Notes: a model not told the origin generated them from the sequence alone. 64,000 nucleotides of DNA from Tubiluchus corallicola (GCA_030141605.1 JAQGDQ010000211.1:84885-148884); one strand, 5' to 3'; shown: positions 25,001 to 34,015, counted from the stretch's first letter. Made by a program: numbers and translations.

Positions 25001-27552
25001 TGTTTTTCTTTAATGCGAATAAAAAAAAGTAAAACTTATATTTAGCAAGAAAAAATTAATGACTTACGACCTCATGTTTTGTCTTGCGAGAACGAGAAGC
25101 GTATTCCACAGTTTGAGAAGATTTCCTGTACTCTAACAAAACAACAAGAAGCAAATCAGTATTTCAAATTATAGTTCTTACCGTAATCTTACAAATCAGC
25201 AATTAATTCAGTTCTCACATCAAACTTGAAAGGCGCGAAAAGTGAAAAAGTTGGAGTGCAGCCTGGATTCGAACCAGGGTCGTTCTGCTTACGTACAGAC
25301 CACTAGGCTGCCCAGTGGTCAAGACGGCCCAAAGAAGCTGGCCAAACCACGTCACGCTATTAATAGAAATAAAGAAATTATTGTAGACTTGCTTTAGTGT
25401 GAGATTTCAATGATCCAACATTGAAAACGGTGAATTTAGACTTTGTACTGGCTGAACCAATTTGGAATGCGGTGTTCTGGTGGTATAAGGCATCTGCAAT
25501 GTAAGCAGAAGATCGCTGGATCAAATCCACGCAGCATCCCCAACTTTGACAGATCTTGTCTTTCAAATTTGATATAAAAATTAAATTAATCGTCAGTTTG
25601 CATCATCATTAATCTTGACATTAATTATTAGGGACATTGAGAATTCCAAAGCTATGCTATTATGTAAATAACAGTCGAGTAAATTTTTTATTTAAGATTT
25701 AAATATGGTTGTACTGTAGATCTAAACGAAAATGTAAAATTAAAGGTTAATAACTCATTTAAAGATTATGTTTTACAATACCTATTATGGTTTCTTACAA
25801 CACTGTATACTGTAATATAATTATCAGGGTACTGAAATGAGTTGTTATTATAAAGTTGAATTTTACTAACATCTTTATCTTTGTAAACTGTATATTTTTA
25901 TACGAAATAAACTCATAATAATAATAATTAGTTGTAGTTCCATATTTAATGAAACCACATGAATGTACGCACCTTTGATAGTTTTGAAATTAAGATACAG
26001 TTTAAAGTAGGTCAATGAATTGAATTAAACATTTAGTAGTGCAAGTCTGGTAAAGCTAACATTGACGACAGCCTATCAGTTACAACACTAAACTGTAGTA
26101 ATTAATACCCTTTGAGTTTGTTTTTAATTATTGCTAGGATTTTTTCTCTGCCCACACATAATGGTAAAAATTGTTTGTTAAGTTACAGTAAATAGGTATC
26201 AAATCCATAGAGTCTAAACATATTGTACATCTACCAACCATCAGTTAGTGTCAAAATGTTTCGAAAAACCTGAAGGCAATTCCCAGTAACCCGAACTCTA
26301 CAGTCTCTCTGCGAGTTTATGCAACATGACATTGACCTTTGACCTCTGGTAGAAGCTAATGGAAAGTTCAGTAAATTCACCTACAAAACTGAATCAAAAT
26401 TTGACCATTTATTTATGTGATGCTTAACCAATTAAATGTAACCCAATCTTGACCTTTTCTGAAGTTCAGGTCACACAGCAGTTAGCAAATAAACTTTAAT
26501 CATTCCACTCAAGAAAAAATAGAGCAAACATTTTATACACCTCATAAGACTGCAGAATGAACTCACCTAAATAGTATCACCAAGTTCACTGTAAACGGAT
26601 TTAGACAATGTTAAAGCAAAACCGGACCAAATCTTAAACTGTAGGTTAAGACAATCAACTCTTTAAAATATTGAAAGGAAACATACTGTTTTTTTCAAAA
26701 ATGACTTACGAGAAAGAATTATTACCACACAAACACAATTTCACGTTCTCGCCACTAGTTCTTCGCTGTTAAATGTATTTCGCCATTCGCTAGTTAGCGG
26801 GCGCTATCGCCTACATTTCAGAAATGCATTGTACAAAAAACAGGTGGTATACCTTTCAGTTCAGATGTGGTTAGTTTGTGATGAACTGCACACATTGGAT
26901 AGCTCATACAGCAGTAAATTTGAAATTTCAGAAATGCATTGTACAAAAAACATGTGCTATACCTCTCAGTTCACATGTGGTTAGTTTGTGATGAACTGCA
27001 CACATTGGACAGCTCATACAGTGGTAAATTTGAAATTTGAATTTTATGTACTTCAATTTTCACTTTCGAAAACACTCTCACGGAATATTTCTGCTATTAA
27101 AAATTATGTTAATTTGTGATGTCATCAATAGTTGGGCTCACCCATTAATTAAGTTTTTAATCTGTTATTTAATTATCAGAAACGATTTTGCATCATTAAA
27201 TGTGTTAAAATGTATACTTCTTATTGGACTTGAAAATGGGATAGTATATGAAAAATCATCCTGCCTTCTTTTAAACTATGACAAACTCACAGATAAACCA
27301 ACATTTGAGTTTTACTCACATGTACACACCTGATATTGACCGAACATGTCGAAGTGGCAGAATGCACGAGGTAGCTACATAGTTAGTTCCAAGGTTATGT
27401 CCCTTTTGTGCAATGATATCATAGAGACGAGAGCCGCCATCTTGTAACGGCTGAACATTGACTGCATTGTGACTTCCGTATTCATAAAAACCACATAGGC
27501 GTTTATCGGGATATACATTCCAGACAGGGAAATTTGCTTTTGGAAAGTCCAT
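4053..27552 (-). CDS. TAF1C: TAF1C-like RNA polymerase I SL1/TIF-IB subunit (12 coding exons)
   Basis: Subunit C of the TBP complex that recruits RNA polymerase I to rDNA promoters in the nucleolus. Coding exons read on the minus strand: 27552-27320, 25125-25068, 24328-24214, 20955-20745, 19488-19353, 17436-17281, 16278-16141, 15406-15259, 9751-9614, 7344-7213, 5575-5436, 4175-4053 (TAA at 4055-4053). Every junction is GT-AG and every phase agrees, giving 1728 nt, 575 residues. Family marks remembered from human TAF1C: start MDFP; LWNYENG then W...HPR...RTGVKLFD (residues about 200-250); LFVVDERYP followed by MQWQY (about 295-310); SLPWK...ERFKESPCIGAAV (about 360-402); GFAALQM...LYQMY. The middle is a WD-like propeller. 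It is shorter than human TAF1C (about 870 aa). The tail (exons 11-12) has a CX6CX2C...CX2C cysteine cluster I do not know from the vertebrate protein. The last three exons are joined by strand, phase and order rather than by strong homology. Confidence 0.85.
4425..4830 (+). mobile_element. MITE-like element with DR1 motifs in inverted ends, copy A
   Basis: Shares its sequence with 61165-61530 and, inverted, with 43792-44150. The left end carries AGGTCAAAGGTGA (4445-4457). The right end carries its inverse TAACCTCTGACCT (4736-4748). The left edge is a perfect 22-bp palindrome (4425-4446). Confidence 0.65.
4892..5399 (+). mobile_element. Pogo/Tigger-type MITE, family 1
   Basis: TA-flanked element with ends CAGTGTTCCTCGCTAC and, inverted, GATAAGTGAGGGAACACTG. 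Other copies: 18593-19122, 48172-48711 and a fragment at 7363. Non-autonomous; it lies in the last TAF1C intron. Confidence 0.8.
5940..6230 (+). mobile_element. LINE C-terminal fragment
   Basis: Reads KRRCLRWIEHMLRLPNDNPV, then GGQ, DL and a Trp near the end before TGA. This is the familiar RW.GH.LR.P tail that follows the reverse transcriptase in many LINEs. An inverted copy lies at 58590-58790. Confidence 0.6.
7363..7440 (+). mobile_element. Pogo/Tigger-type MITE fragment, family 1
   Basis: Begins TA-CAGTGTTTCCTCGC and keeps about 75 bp before running into other sequence and a GAT microsatellite. It starts 19 bp outside the TAF1C exon at 7344, beside the splice acceptor. Confidence 0.7.
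7455..7632. repeat. GAT-rich microsatellite
   Basis: Imperfect GAT/GTT trinucleotide run, open in several frames on both strands (His-rich or Met-rich translations). Not a gene. Confidence 0.9.
7706..8014. mobile_element. MITE with CAGGTAGTTGT ends
   Basis: Ends CAGGTAGTTGTCGACTTACG and, inverted, CAGGTAGTTGTTGGCTTACG, with no coding capacity. The style resembles Tigger-like families; the flanks do not show a clean TA duplication. Confidence 0.65.
8361..8517 (+). mobile_element. Small retroelement 3' end inserted in a MITE
   Basis: Interrupts the MITE between GATGCTAA and TGCGCTCCAGC, which are contiguous in the other copies. It ends GAAAATAAATGATTTGATTTG, like a LINE or SINE tail. Confidence 0.5.
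9126..9395 (+). repeat. 38-39-bp tandem repeat inside the MITE
   Basis: About seven copies of AAAATCGTTGTTAAAGTGAA-type units ending TCATTGAGTG. The other family members carry this motif once. Confidence 0.8.
10564..11045. mobile_element. hAT-type MITE with perfect 8-bp duplication
   Basis: Ends CAGGGGTGTGCAAATTGCGG and AATTTGCACACCCCTG. Flanks are CTGTACAT on both sides (10556-10563 and 11046-11053). Same family as 56153-56637. Confidence 0.9.
11526..11721. mobile_element. Short hairpin MITE
   Basis: The 196-bp element is almost two inverted arms of about 48 bp: left CCTCAAAGTTGACTTATGGC, and the right end inverted reads CCTCAAAGTTGACTTATCGC. Arms continue through GTTCAG and TTCTCTCGCAA. 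Related motifs recur at 17955-18320. Confidence 0.7.
12003..14946. repeat. 32-bp minisatellite, about 90 copies
   Basis: Unit CGATGATATGGTGTCTTTTA plus CACTTTTTGACA. The main variants differ at TTTTTGAC/TTCTTGAC and CACG/CAGG. Single-unit indels occur and edge copies are decayed. It lies in the TAF1C intron between 9752 and 15258. The repeats abut without spacers, so it is not a CRISPR array. Confidence 0.95.
17565..17620 (+). repeat. 5S rRNA-like fragment
   Basis: AAGCCTGGTTAGTAAATGAC then TGGGTGACC resembles the 3' half of 5S rRNA (GGTTAGTACTTGGATGGGTG). Only this part is visible, so it is a pseudogene or a 5S-derived SINE piece. Confidence 0.35.
17955..18320. repeat. Repeats of CGTTCA-ACTAG-GAGTT type
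   Basis: Five degenerate units of about 50 bp (CGTTCACACTAGCGAGTTCT and variants with CAAGTAACTC). They are related to the hairpin MITE at 11526, so probably decayed copies of one transposon family. Confidence 0.45.
18593..19122 (+). mobile_element. Pogo/Tigger-type MITE, family 1
   Basis: Left TA-CAGTGTTCCCTCGC, right GTGATAAGTGAGGGAACGCTG. The right-hand TA is mutated. Confidence 0.8.
19775..20330 (+). repeat. Second copy of the 3395-3870 repeat
   Basis: Diverged copy in the TAF1C intron between 19489 and 20744, carrying the same landmarks and orientation. Confidence 0.7.
21200..21415 (+). repeat. Three tandem units of about 70 bp
   Basis: GACAGTAATGATCATGTTA recurs at 21236, 21308 and 21377, each preceded by a TTGTAAATAA-type block. 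Confidence 0.75.
21897..22525 (+). repeat. 76-bp tandem array, about 8 copies
   Basis: Unit contains GTGTACTTGCAAACACTTCC then AAGTACTTAAATACAAACT. Copies tend to alternate between ACAATTAGCGTCACG and ACGATAAGCATCATG endings, hinting at a 152-bp dimer. It lies in a TAF1C intron. Confidence 0.9.
22540..23035 (+). repeat. Tandem units of about 130 bp next to the 76-bp array
   Basis: The block ACTGGACAGATGGCTTCCCA to CTTGTACAAATTTAT occurs three times. The left part matches 530-770, so the tandem amplification happened within a dispersed repeat. Confidence 0.8.
24420..25030 (+). repeat. Dispersed repeat family, copy 2 (TAF1C intron)
   Basis: Diverged copy of 780-1430, beginning at the AAACAATCTACTC landmark and ending at AATCATCCTG. 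It lies between the TAF1C exons at 24328 and 25068. Confidence 0.75.
25245..25322 (-). repeat. tRNA-derived SINE head or tRNA pseudogene
   Basis: The minus strand has an A-box-like GCAGCCTAGTGG and a perfect B box GGTTCGAATCC at normal spacing. The acceptor arms do not pair, so it is not a working tRNA. Confidence 0.5.
25465..25545 (+). repeat. tRNA-derived SINE head or tRNA pseudogene
   Basis: A-box-like TGGTGGTATAAGG and B-box-like GGATCAAATCC, 140 bp from the opposite-strand tRNA-like block at 25245. Confidence 0.45.
26610..27290 (+). repeat. Dispersed repeat family, copy 3 with internal duplication
   Basis: Copy of the 780-1430 repeat, in the intron just below the first TAF1C coding exon. 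A segment of about 100 bp (GAAATGCATTGTACAAAAAA onward) is duplicated in tandem at 26821 and 26931. Confidence 0.75.
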
Positions 27553-27795
27553 CTGGAAAAACAGAACTTACGAAAATGTTAGTCTATTCAAATGCGTCGT
27601 TCTTTGAAGTTTAGTTTGAAAAAACCTATTTCTGAATACCACATGAAGTGCAGTTCCTTAAAGCTTTGTGATGTTGTTGTAACATTTAACTTTGAAAGTT
27701 CTCACCATATAACATTTTTGATCACAGGCGGCTAAAATATTGCATAACGATACTAAGGCCCATTGAGAAGATGGTAGTGGAGTCAAACTACTCAC

Positions 27796-27860
27796 CTTCC
27801 CAATACGACCCTCGAATTTGTCTATTAGGTGGATCAATCATGTTAAATGGATCTACCGTA
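27796..27860 (-). other. Probable TAF1C leader exon with overlapping upstream ORF
   Basis: A GGGAAG|GTGAGTAG donor at 27796/27795 ends an exon upstream of the TAF1C coding start, and exon 2 begins exactly at its ATG after a TTTTTCCAG acceptor. An ATG at 27841 opens a short frame (MIDPPNRQIRGSYWE) that would run out of frame into exon 2 and stop there, so it would act as an upstream ORF. The other frame through this exon reads in frame into exon 2 but lacks an ATG after its TGA. The 5' limit is a guess. Confidence 0.45.
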
Positions 27861-28210
27861 TAATAATTACGTTGTTACCTTATGTTGTTTTGGCAACGTA
27901 ATATTCTAGTTAAATCGTGTGCATATATAACCGTATTTACAGCTCAAAGTATGAAAACCCAACTAGGTGTTCTGTGTTTAATCTTTCTCCTTCATTTGAG
28001 CCATTTTTCTAACGTCCATCATTATAAACGTTTATTGCAAAGTTTGGCCATGCCTGTTTCAATACGTATATCTACAGTTAATAAGGGAAATCTCTTACAA
28101 TCTTTAACCTGGCGTTCAAGAGCGGTGCCGTCATTGGTTAGCTCACTCAACTGATACATAAACAAAACCTATTAGAGTCTAACTGCCTTCACGTGATCAG
28201 TAAGATAAAC

Positions 28211-28218
28211 GCGCCAAA
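28211..28218 (-). promoter_or_regulatory. E2F-type site (TTTGGCGC on minus strand)
   Basis: Exact match to the E2F consensus TTTSSCGC, read as GCGCCAAA on the plus strand, 70 bp before the H2A.X ATG. A second exact match of opposite orientation follows 5 bp later. Confidence 0.5.
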
Positions 28219-28222
28219 TCTT

Positions 28223-28230
28223 TTTCCCGC
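28223..28230 (+). promoter_or_regulatory. E2F-type site (TTTCCCGC)
   Basis: Exact match to TTTSSCGC, 58 bp upstream of the H2A.X ATG, paired with the inverted site at 28211-28218. E2F sites are usual in replication-linked histone and repair genes; binding here is inferred. Confidence 0.5.
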
Positions 28231-28288
28231 ATGTGTTATCTCAGTTAGAGGAGTTTTGTGTGTGGTTTGTGCAAATTTTAGTATAAAG

Positions 28289-28912
28289 ATGTCTGGAAGA
28301 GGGAAAGGAGGAAAAGTGAAAACAAAGCCAAAAAGTAGGTCTACACGAGCTGGACTGCAATTTCCTGTCGGTCGTATCCATCGGTTGTTAAGGTAAAGTC
28401 TCATTATTTTGGCTGTCGTCTCCTGCTGAACTGCAAGACTGCTATAATATGTATAATAATATTGTTTTCAACTATTTAGCGTGGACAGTATATTACCTAA
28501 TTATGTATAATTGTAAAATAATAATTATTAAATAAATACGAGTAATCATTTTTAACGATATTTTTTATAATTTACATTGTTTAATATTTTCAGAAAAGGT
28601 AACTATGCAGAGAGAGTTGGTGCGGGAGCTCCTGTTTATTTGGCGGCTGTAATGGAGTACCTCACTGCAGAAGTTCTTGAGTTAGCGGGAAATGCCGCAC
28701 GGGACAACAAGAAGACTCGAATTATTCCTCGTCACCTACAGTTGGCAATTCGCAACGACGAAGAACTTAATAAACTTCTGAGTGGAGTGACGATCGCTCA
28801 GGGCGGAGTCCTGCCAAACATTCAGGCTGTTCTGTTACCAAAGAAGAGTGGAGTTGCCTCCTCCGGTGGGAAAAAGTCAAAGGGTGTGGCGTCGCAGAGT
28901 CAAGACTATTAA
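28289..28912 (+). CDS. H2AX: Histone H2A.X (two exons)
   Basis: Core histone H2A with the H2A.X tail. Exon 1 is 28289-28392 and exon 2 is 28594-28912, joined in phase 2 inside the codon for Arg35 (GT-AG, 201-bp intron). The protein is 140 aa. It opens [13 protein letters not shown], has the [34 protein letters not shown] core, the acidic patch region (EY...[11 protein letters not shown]) and ends SQSQDY. The terminal SQDY is the SQ-(D/E)-aromatic motif phosphorylated on Ser137 by ATM/ATR-family kinases at DNA breaks. The intron and the lack of a histone 3' stem-loop after the stop fit a polyadenylated variant gene rather than a clustered replication histone. It lies head to head with TAF1C. 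Confidence 0.95.
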
Positions 28913-29030
28913 AAACGCTGAATTAATTAAACAATTAGTAAACTTCATTAACAGTGTTGATTAAATTGCCAAAAAAGCTAAAAGGTTTAGCTATGCCTAC
29001 TATACTTCTAAAGAGCTGACGCTTCCTATA

Positions 29031-29683
29031 CAGTAAGGCCTCGTGTAAATAATGCTAATGCATTCCAGCAAAATGCGGTGTTAAGCGAAACGTCGTTAAA
29101 CAAAGCCAAGATTTCTACAAAAGATAATATAAAAGAATTGGGATACATTCCAGAGGCAAAAATCAATGCTGCTTAAATATATAAATTAAATGTTTTATGG
29201 TTTTACCCGCATTTCTACTGATTAATTTCTTTCTGCTTTCTGCTTCCTTGAAACCACGTATATATTCTTACCTAACTAGCGTTTTCTCTTTCGTTTACTG
29301 TAGGCAAAGGTGAAACAATAAACACTGCAGCAGAGTCAAAACCAAGCCCTGGGACAACCTTGGGAATTTTATATAGATTCCTAGTATGGTTGCTATTGTA
29401 ACAATAGGTTGCTGGCAAAATTCCTTGCTTCCAGGTTTTGCTTTATACAAACAGCAGGCATTTAGTGGTCATTCTGGAAGCAAACACGTATAATAATTGC
29501 ACTGTTTACATTACTAGCGCATGAAATTAAGTAAGACAAAAGTAAGTAAGTTGATAAAATGAAAATTGGCTTTGAGCAAAGTAAAAAAATTTTTGTTAAG
29601 ACAAATGGTGCATCGTTAAGTGAAAGAAAGATGACAGTTGATCAGCGTCGTTAAAACGAAACATCGCTAAACGGGACTTACTG
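29031..29683. mobile_element. TA-flanked MITE, family 2
   Basis: TA-CAGTAAGGCCTCG ... CGGGACTTACTG-TA. It starts about 120 bp after the H2A.X stop. Confidence 0.75.
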
Positions 29684-30316
29684 TATATCATTAACAGCGT
29701 AATTTAGATTGTTAATTTACATTAAACTCTGCTTTTTTATCCGTTTTTTTATTTTGCACTTCAGTACTTGCGTTGTTTTTTGTAATTGTAAAGTTTGCAA
29801 GTTTTATTAACAGATCAGTTATTGTGGTTTATGGTTTTCCGCTGATTTAGCAGATTCGTTATTTGCAAATAATGTTTTGCCTATGCCGTAAAATGAAGCT
29901 TACTGTACTTTGTCCTGTTCTTTGTGAGGTCCACCGACTAGTCGGCCTTGTATTCTGCTGTCGAGTAAAGAAATATCAGGACGACTTGCGTGTCGTGATT
30001 TTCTGTTATCTGTAAATTCTGTGCAGATTCTAAAATGTACTGTAAAGTATCGGAAGATGTTTAACCCTCGTGATTGTAATTACTTTTGTATATTATTATT
30101 CTGCTGTATTATTCTTAAAATGATTAAACTTTTACGTCTTAAAATCTAACAAGCTGATTTCCTAGATTGTTTCCTAGTGTCAGCGAACGTATTAGCTGCT
30201 AGTATTCTAGCACAATACTATATTTGTAAGATATGTAGTGGTATTACTACGCACTAGTGTCTTACGAGCAACTATGAATAAAAGCACAAATTAGTGCAAG
30301 TTTTTTAATCAGTTGG

Positions 30317-30670
30317 TGTCTTATAGCATATTATTTCGAATTTTGTATAAAAATTTCACTCATAATTGCGACAGTTGATGCCTATGGCAGTCCTTACTTA
30401 CGTTGTTGCAAGTACGAGGTTGTTAAGCTTACACGGTTGGCCTCTCTTTGTAGAAACTGGGCAAAATAAGTACAATGTGTACTTAGCGAGCATGAACTGC
30501 TTGTAGTGTGTTATTTCGAATTTTCTATAAAAATTGCACTCATAATTGCTGTAATTCATGCCTATGATCGTCCTTACTTATGCTCGCTACAAGTACGAGG
30601 TCATTCAAGTTGCACAATTGGCCACCATTTGTAGAAACTGGGCAAAATAAGTACAATGTGTACTTAGCGG
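30317..30670 (+). repeat. Tandem duplication, unit about 180 bp
   Basis: Two diverged copies from TTATTTCGAATTTT to GGGCAAAATAAGTACAATGT followed by GTACTTAGCG. No coding frame. Confidence 0.8.
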
Positions 30671-30773
30671 TACGAAAGCACATCGTTGTACAATAGTAGT
30701 TCCATGTTATAAGATTCTCTTTTCTGTTAACGAGTTGAAACTCCTTTACTTGCTTTCTTATCCATTGTTAATA

Positions 30774-31246
30774 CAGTCAACCTCGGGTATAAGGTACTCG
30801 CCTATAAGGGACATTCGCTTATAATGGACTACCAACACCGGTCCCAATTTTCCGTAATGTTTTTCCTTACAAAAATCTTCGCATATAAAGTATTCGGATA
30901 TAAAGGATTTTCGGTTATAAGGGACGATATCTTCAGGTCCTGCATCATACAAACCCAGGTAAATTATCTCGCATATAAGGGACCCTTTGATCAAAGAGAA
31001 ATTGATCGATTTTTAACCTTAATTTTCCGCATTTTCGGCATTCGAACAGCCCGGTTTCCGCGGTCACATACGTCTCACATTACTGAAGGAGCTTCCTACG
31101 TACCGTTTGCACTGAATGTGTAGTAATAATCCATAAAATATAGGTGAAAGTACAGGTCTAGATACACCCTTGATCTGATTCAACTTCGGCTATAAGGGGC
31201 GATTTTTTTCTGGTCCGGAGGTGTCCCTTATATCCGAGGTTGACTG
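30774..31246. mobile_element. Pogo/Tigger-type MITE, family 3
   Basis: Left TA-CAGTCAACCTCGGGTATAAG, right TATCCGAGGTTGACTG. Second copy at 45088-45552. Confidence 0.8.
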
Positions 31247-32472
31247 CACTTAAAAGTTTGAAACCCTGTAGACTGAGTAACATTATATAAAGAGCGTGTC
31301 TAATCACCAATCAAAATTGAGCAAGGTGAAATAATGCGTTACAAGAATATGAGTAGAGAGTGCAATGCAGTTTTTTGCCAAAAAAGGCCATTGTTCGTTT
31401 ACTCTAGAGAGTAGCTGGTAGCCAAATTTCGCGTAATTCATACTACTTTTTTTATTTTCCCCAAACAGGTGCCGTTTTAGTTGTCTCATTGCAGCACGGA
31501 AATGAGCTGAAACTTCAAACTGGTTCATTTTGTTTAATTATGATCCGGTTTTTGCAAATTTGAAATTTTACGTGTAATTTAGAATAATGAGTACAGCAAT
31601 TGCGCTTATAAACAAAACTGTTTTAACACAAATATATAACCAATATAGTGGGCAGTGTTGTGTAGTTGTTAGAGAAATCTACACTTTCGAATGAGTAGGT
31701 TCTGAAAGTCATAATTGGTAAAAAATCAAAATGAAAAAAATTACAGCTCAGTATACGGAGGACGAGTGTAAAGAAAAACTGACTACAAGACAGCGAAGAT
31801 GCAAAGTTGATTAATGTTATTTTAGATTTGAGAATTAGATATTTGTTGCACATCATGCAGTCACATTTAGTTCACGTGCCTTTGTTGGTGGTGTGTGACA
31901 CTTTTGTTATTTCTTCCAGTAGGTGACGCTAGCATGCAATTACGATCAGAGCGGAATGTTACTCTGCATTGTACAAGCAGTAAAAATGTACTGTACACTG
32001 CTCTGGTGACGCGTTGACAAACTTTGGCAGCGTAATGCCAATGTTAACAATGCAATAATTGGTCAGTTTTCGTTAAAGCAAATCAACATTTTAATATACT
32101 TGCGCTGCTAACAATGATAAGATTAATGAATATATAAACTGAGAATATAATTTTCTTTTCCATTTTAATAATTTGTTGCTGTTTGTATGTAGTTTAATAA
32201 TGTCTGTATGTTGTATTGTGGAAATTGTAATTGTTTTGTAAAATACGCTACACGCATCGCTTGAAAATTACGATGCTGATGTTGTCCCTTCTTTTTTGTC
32301 CAAAGATATCGCTAGGCCTATGTGTCCACCATTTTCAATGTAAATTTGACGAAGGCATTTCTTACAACAGTTGAAACGTCTCACTTTTTTGGGGATTTGG
32401 TCCCAATGGGAAAATCCTACTGTCAGGTTTTTAAATATGAACTACCAACCATTTTATGCATGCAATAACAAT

Positions 32473-32478
32473 TTTATT
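32473..32478 (-). terminator. Poly(A) signal of Gly-rich gene 1
   Basis: AATAAA on the minus strand, 31 nt after the TAA stop at 32510. Confidence 0.6.
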
Positions 32479-32509
32479 ATGCTACAAAACAACCATAACA
32501 ACCAGCAGC

Positions 32510-33058
32510 TTATCCATAATAACTACGTCCACCATGTCCATAACCATATCCCAATGCACCTCTGCCGTATCCATAACCTCCATATCCATATCCACCTAGA
32601 CCATGACCATAGCCAGCCGTTCCATAGCCGTGCCCATAGCCGCCACCAATTCGACGGTTGTAGCTAAAACTGTGTCCAGACACCTGACCCTGCACTCCAC
32701 CATAGGCACCTGCGCCGCCATAGCCACCATAACCGTGCCCATAGCCACCGTGCCCATAACCGCCATGTCCGTAGCCTACTCCACCGTATCCATGGCCATA
32801 ACCACCATAGCCGCCACCGTATCCATGGCCATATCCACCCCAGCCGCCACCAAGTCCGTGGCCGCCAAGTCCGCCGTAGCCGCTTAAGTAGCTGCCACAA
32901 ACCATTGTAATTACCTAAACATAAAATCAAGTTTGGGCTCTGAATAAATGAAAAATGGCTGCAATGATGATAACTGTAAATAAATAAAAAGATGTATATA
33001 AAAATTGCAAAGAACTTACGCTAAAGAAAAGCAATGCGATAACTGGAGCAGTTGACAT
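32510..33058 (-). CDS. Secreted Gly/Tyr/His-rich protein 1
   Basis: Two coding exons on the minus strand: 33058-33020 (ATG to AGC, donor GTAAGT) and 32914-32510, phase 0, 147 aa. The join creates a clear signal peptide, MSTAPVIALLFFSVITMVCG, followed by SYLSGYGG and a mature chain made almost wholly of GYG, GHG and GYGGYGHG units, ending GRSYYG. No enzyme domain is present. A non-coding exon (about 33238-33205) and a second leader segment from 33090 lie upstream. Such proteins are known as cuticle, shell-matrix, adhesive or antimicrobial components; which applies here cannot be told. It shares its gene layout with the neighbour at 35632-37442. Confidence 0.85.
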
Positions 33059-33262
33059 TTTGGCTGAATAAACGTGTGCGTACGAATTCACTGCAAAAAA
33101 AATAATACAGGTCTCAGTTTTAATACTCAAATCACGAGGAAAAAGATTTCGTAATGTAACACAAAAATCAGTAATACTGGCACTTAATCATGCACGCTAC
33201 TCACCAAAATGAACCAAATAAGCTGGACACAACTCGGTTGAAGAACTGCTTCACTGTGAAAC

Positions 33263-33270
33263 TTTTATAT
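33263..33270 (-). promoter_or_regulatory. TATA box of Gly-rich gene 1
   Basis: ATATAAAA on the minus strand. It is about 60 bp upstream of a GTGAGT donor (33204), so transcription would start near 33235-33240 and give a first non-coding exon of about 35 nt. Confidence 0.6.
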
Positions 33271-33844
33271 TTCAAGAACGAACCATTTCCACTCGGGCAG
33301 GGGTAGGTTTTCATATACTGCATGTACCACAGGTGTGTAATAGTTTGTCCCACACGTTTCATCACACCTGCCTAGTGAATAGTTTAGCCAGGTATGCTGC
33401 ATCACTGAAGCCTGTTTGCGTACAGTGTAGCTTCATTTCGAGAACTGATCGACTAAGATGGGGGTGGGCAGCTTTTGGGTTTGTCACCTTAGTGTTGACT
33501 GTACACTACGATTTATCGAGCTTCTCGATGCACAAGAAATATTGATTTTTGACAGCATTTTTGCGGAAAAGGAGACGATAATGATAATAATCTCCCAAAA
33601 GAGACGTCAAGTAACTCCAGTTGTGTTATTCATTTGCTTACCCACATTTAGAATATAAGAATATTGTATTGGTCCATGTATATGTTACTGCTTTGGAACG
33701 TGTTAAACAAATTACAAAAAGTTAACTAGAATTTTTACTCATTCGGTTTACAGAACTCATACAAATGCTTTATTTAAGCAGCTTAATATTTTAAAACTTT
33801 GTGATATGAACTAGGCAAACTCCGCAAAAACACTTTTGCACATA

Positions 33845-33985
33845 AATGAACACACATCCCACATCACACTACCCACATCATACCACCACACTACCCACGC
33901 CACATCACACCCACCAAACCCACCCCCACACTTGCCACACGACTCACACCACACCACAACACCTACACACCACACCACTCACTCC
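33845..33985 (+). repeat. CAC/CCCACA-rich low-complexity tract
   Basis: Imperfect purine-poor run of CACA, CCACACT and CACACC units between the two Gly-rich genes. Confidence 0.8.
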
Positions 33986-34015
33986 ACAAAAAAATGAAAA
34001 AACTATGATTTAATT

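Larger units (their letters stand above)
27861..28288. promoter_or_regulatory. Shared head-to-head TAF1C / H2A.X promoter region
   Basis: About 430 bp separate the TAF1C leader (minus strand) from the H2A.X ATG (plus strand), with no other gene recognised between. The segment holds an inverted CCAAT motif (ATTGG, 28133-28137), an E-box (CACGTG, 28193-28198) and two E2F-type octamers near the histone gene. That divergent genes share regulation here is inference from spacing. Confidence 0.5.
28913..32472. other. Intergenic between H2A.X and the Gly-rich cluster
   Basis: Contains the family 2 MITE (29031-29683), the tandem duplication (30317-30670) and the family 3 MITE (30774-31246). The remainder is AT-rich with no supported gene; small ORFs at 31304-31528 and 31623-31856 lack splice or homology support. 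Confidence 0.6.

Noticed and set aside
27882-28154. 90-residue plus-strand ORF in the TAF1C/H2A.X promoter region
   Set aside because: Overlaps the divergent promoter and shows no domain, though it has a hydrophobic stretch.
31304-31528. 74-residue minus-strand ORF beginning MNQFEVSAHFRAAM
   Set aside because: Looks somewhat protein-like but has no splice partners or recognised family.
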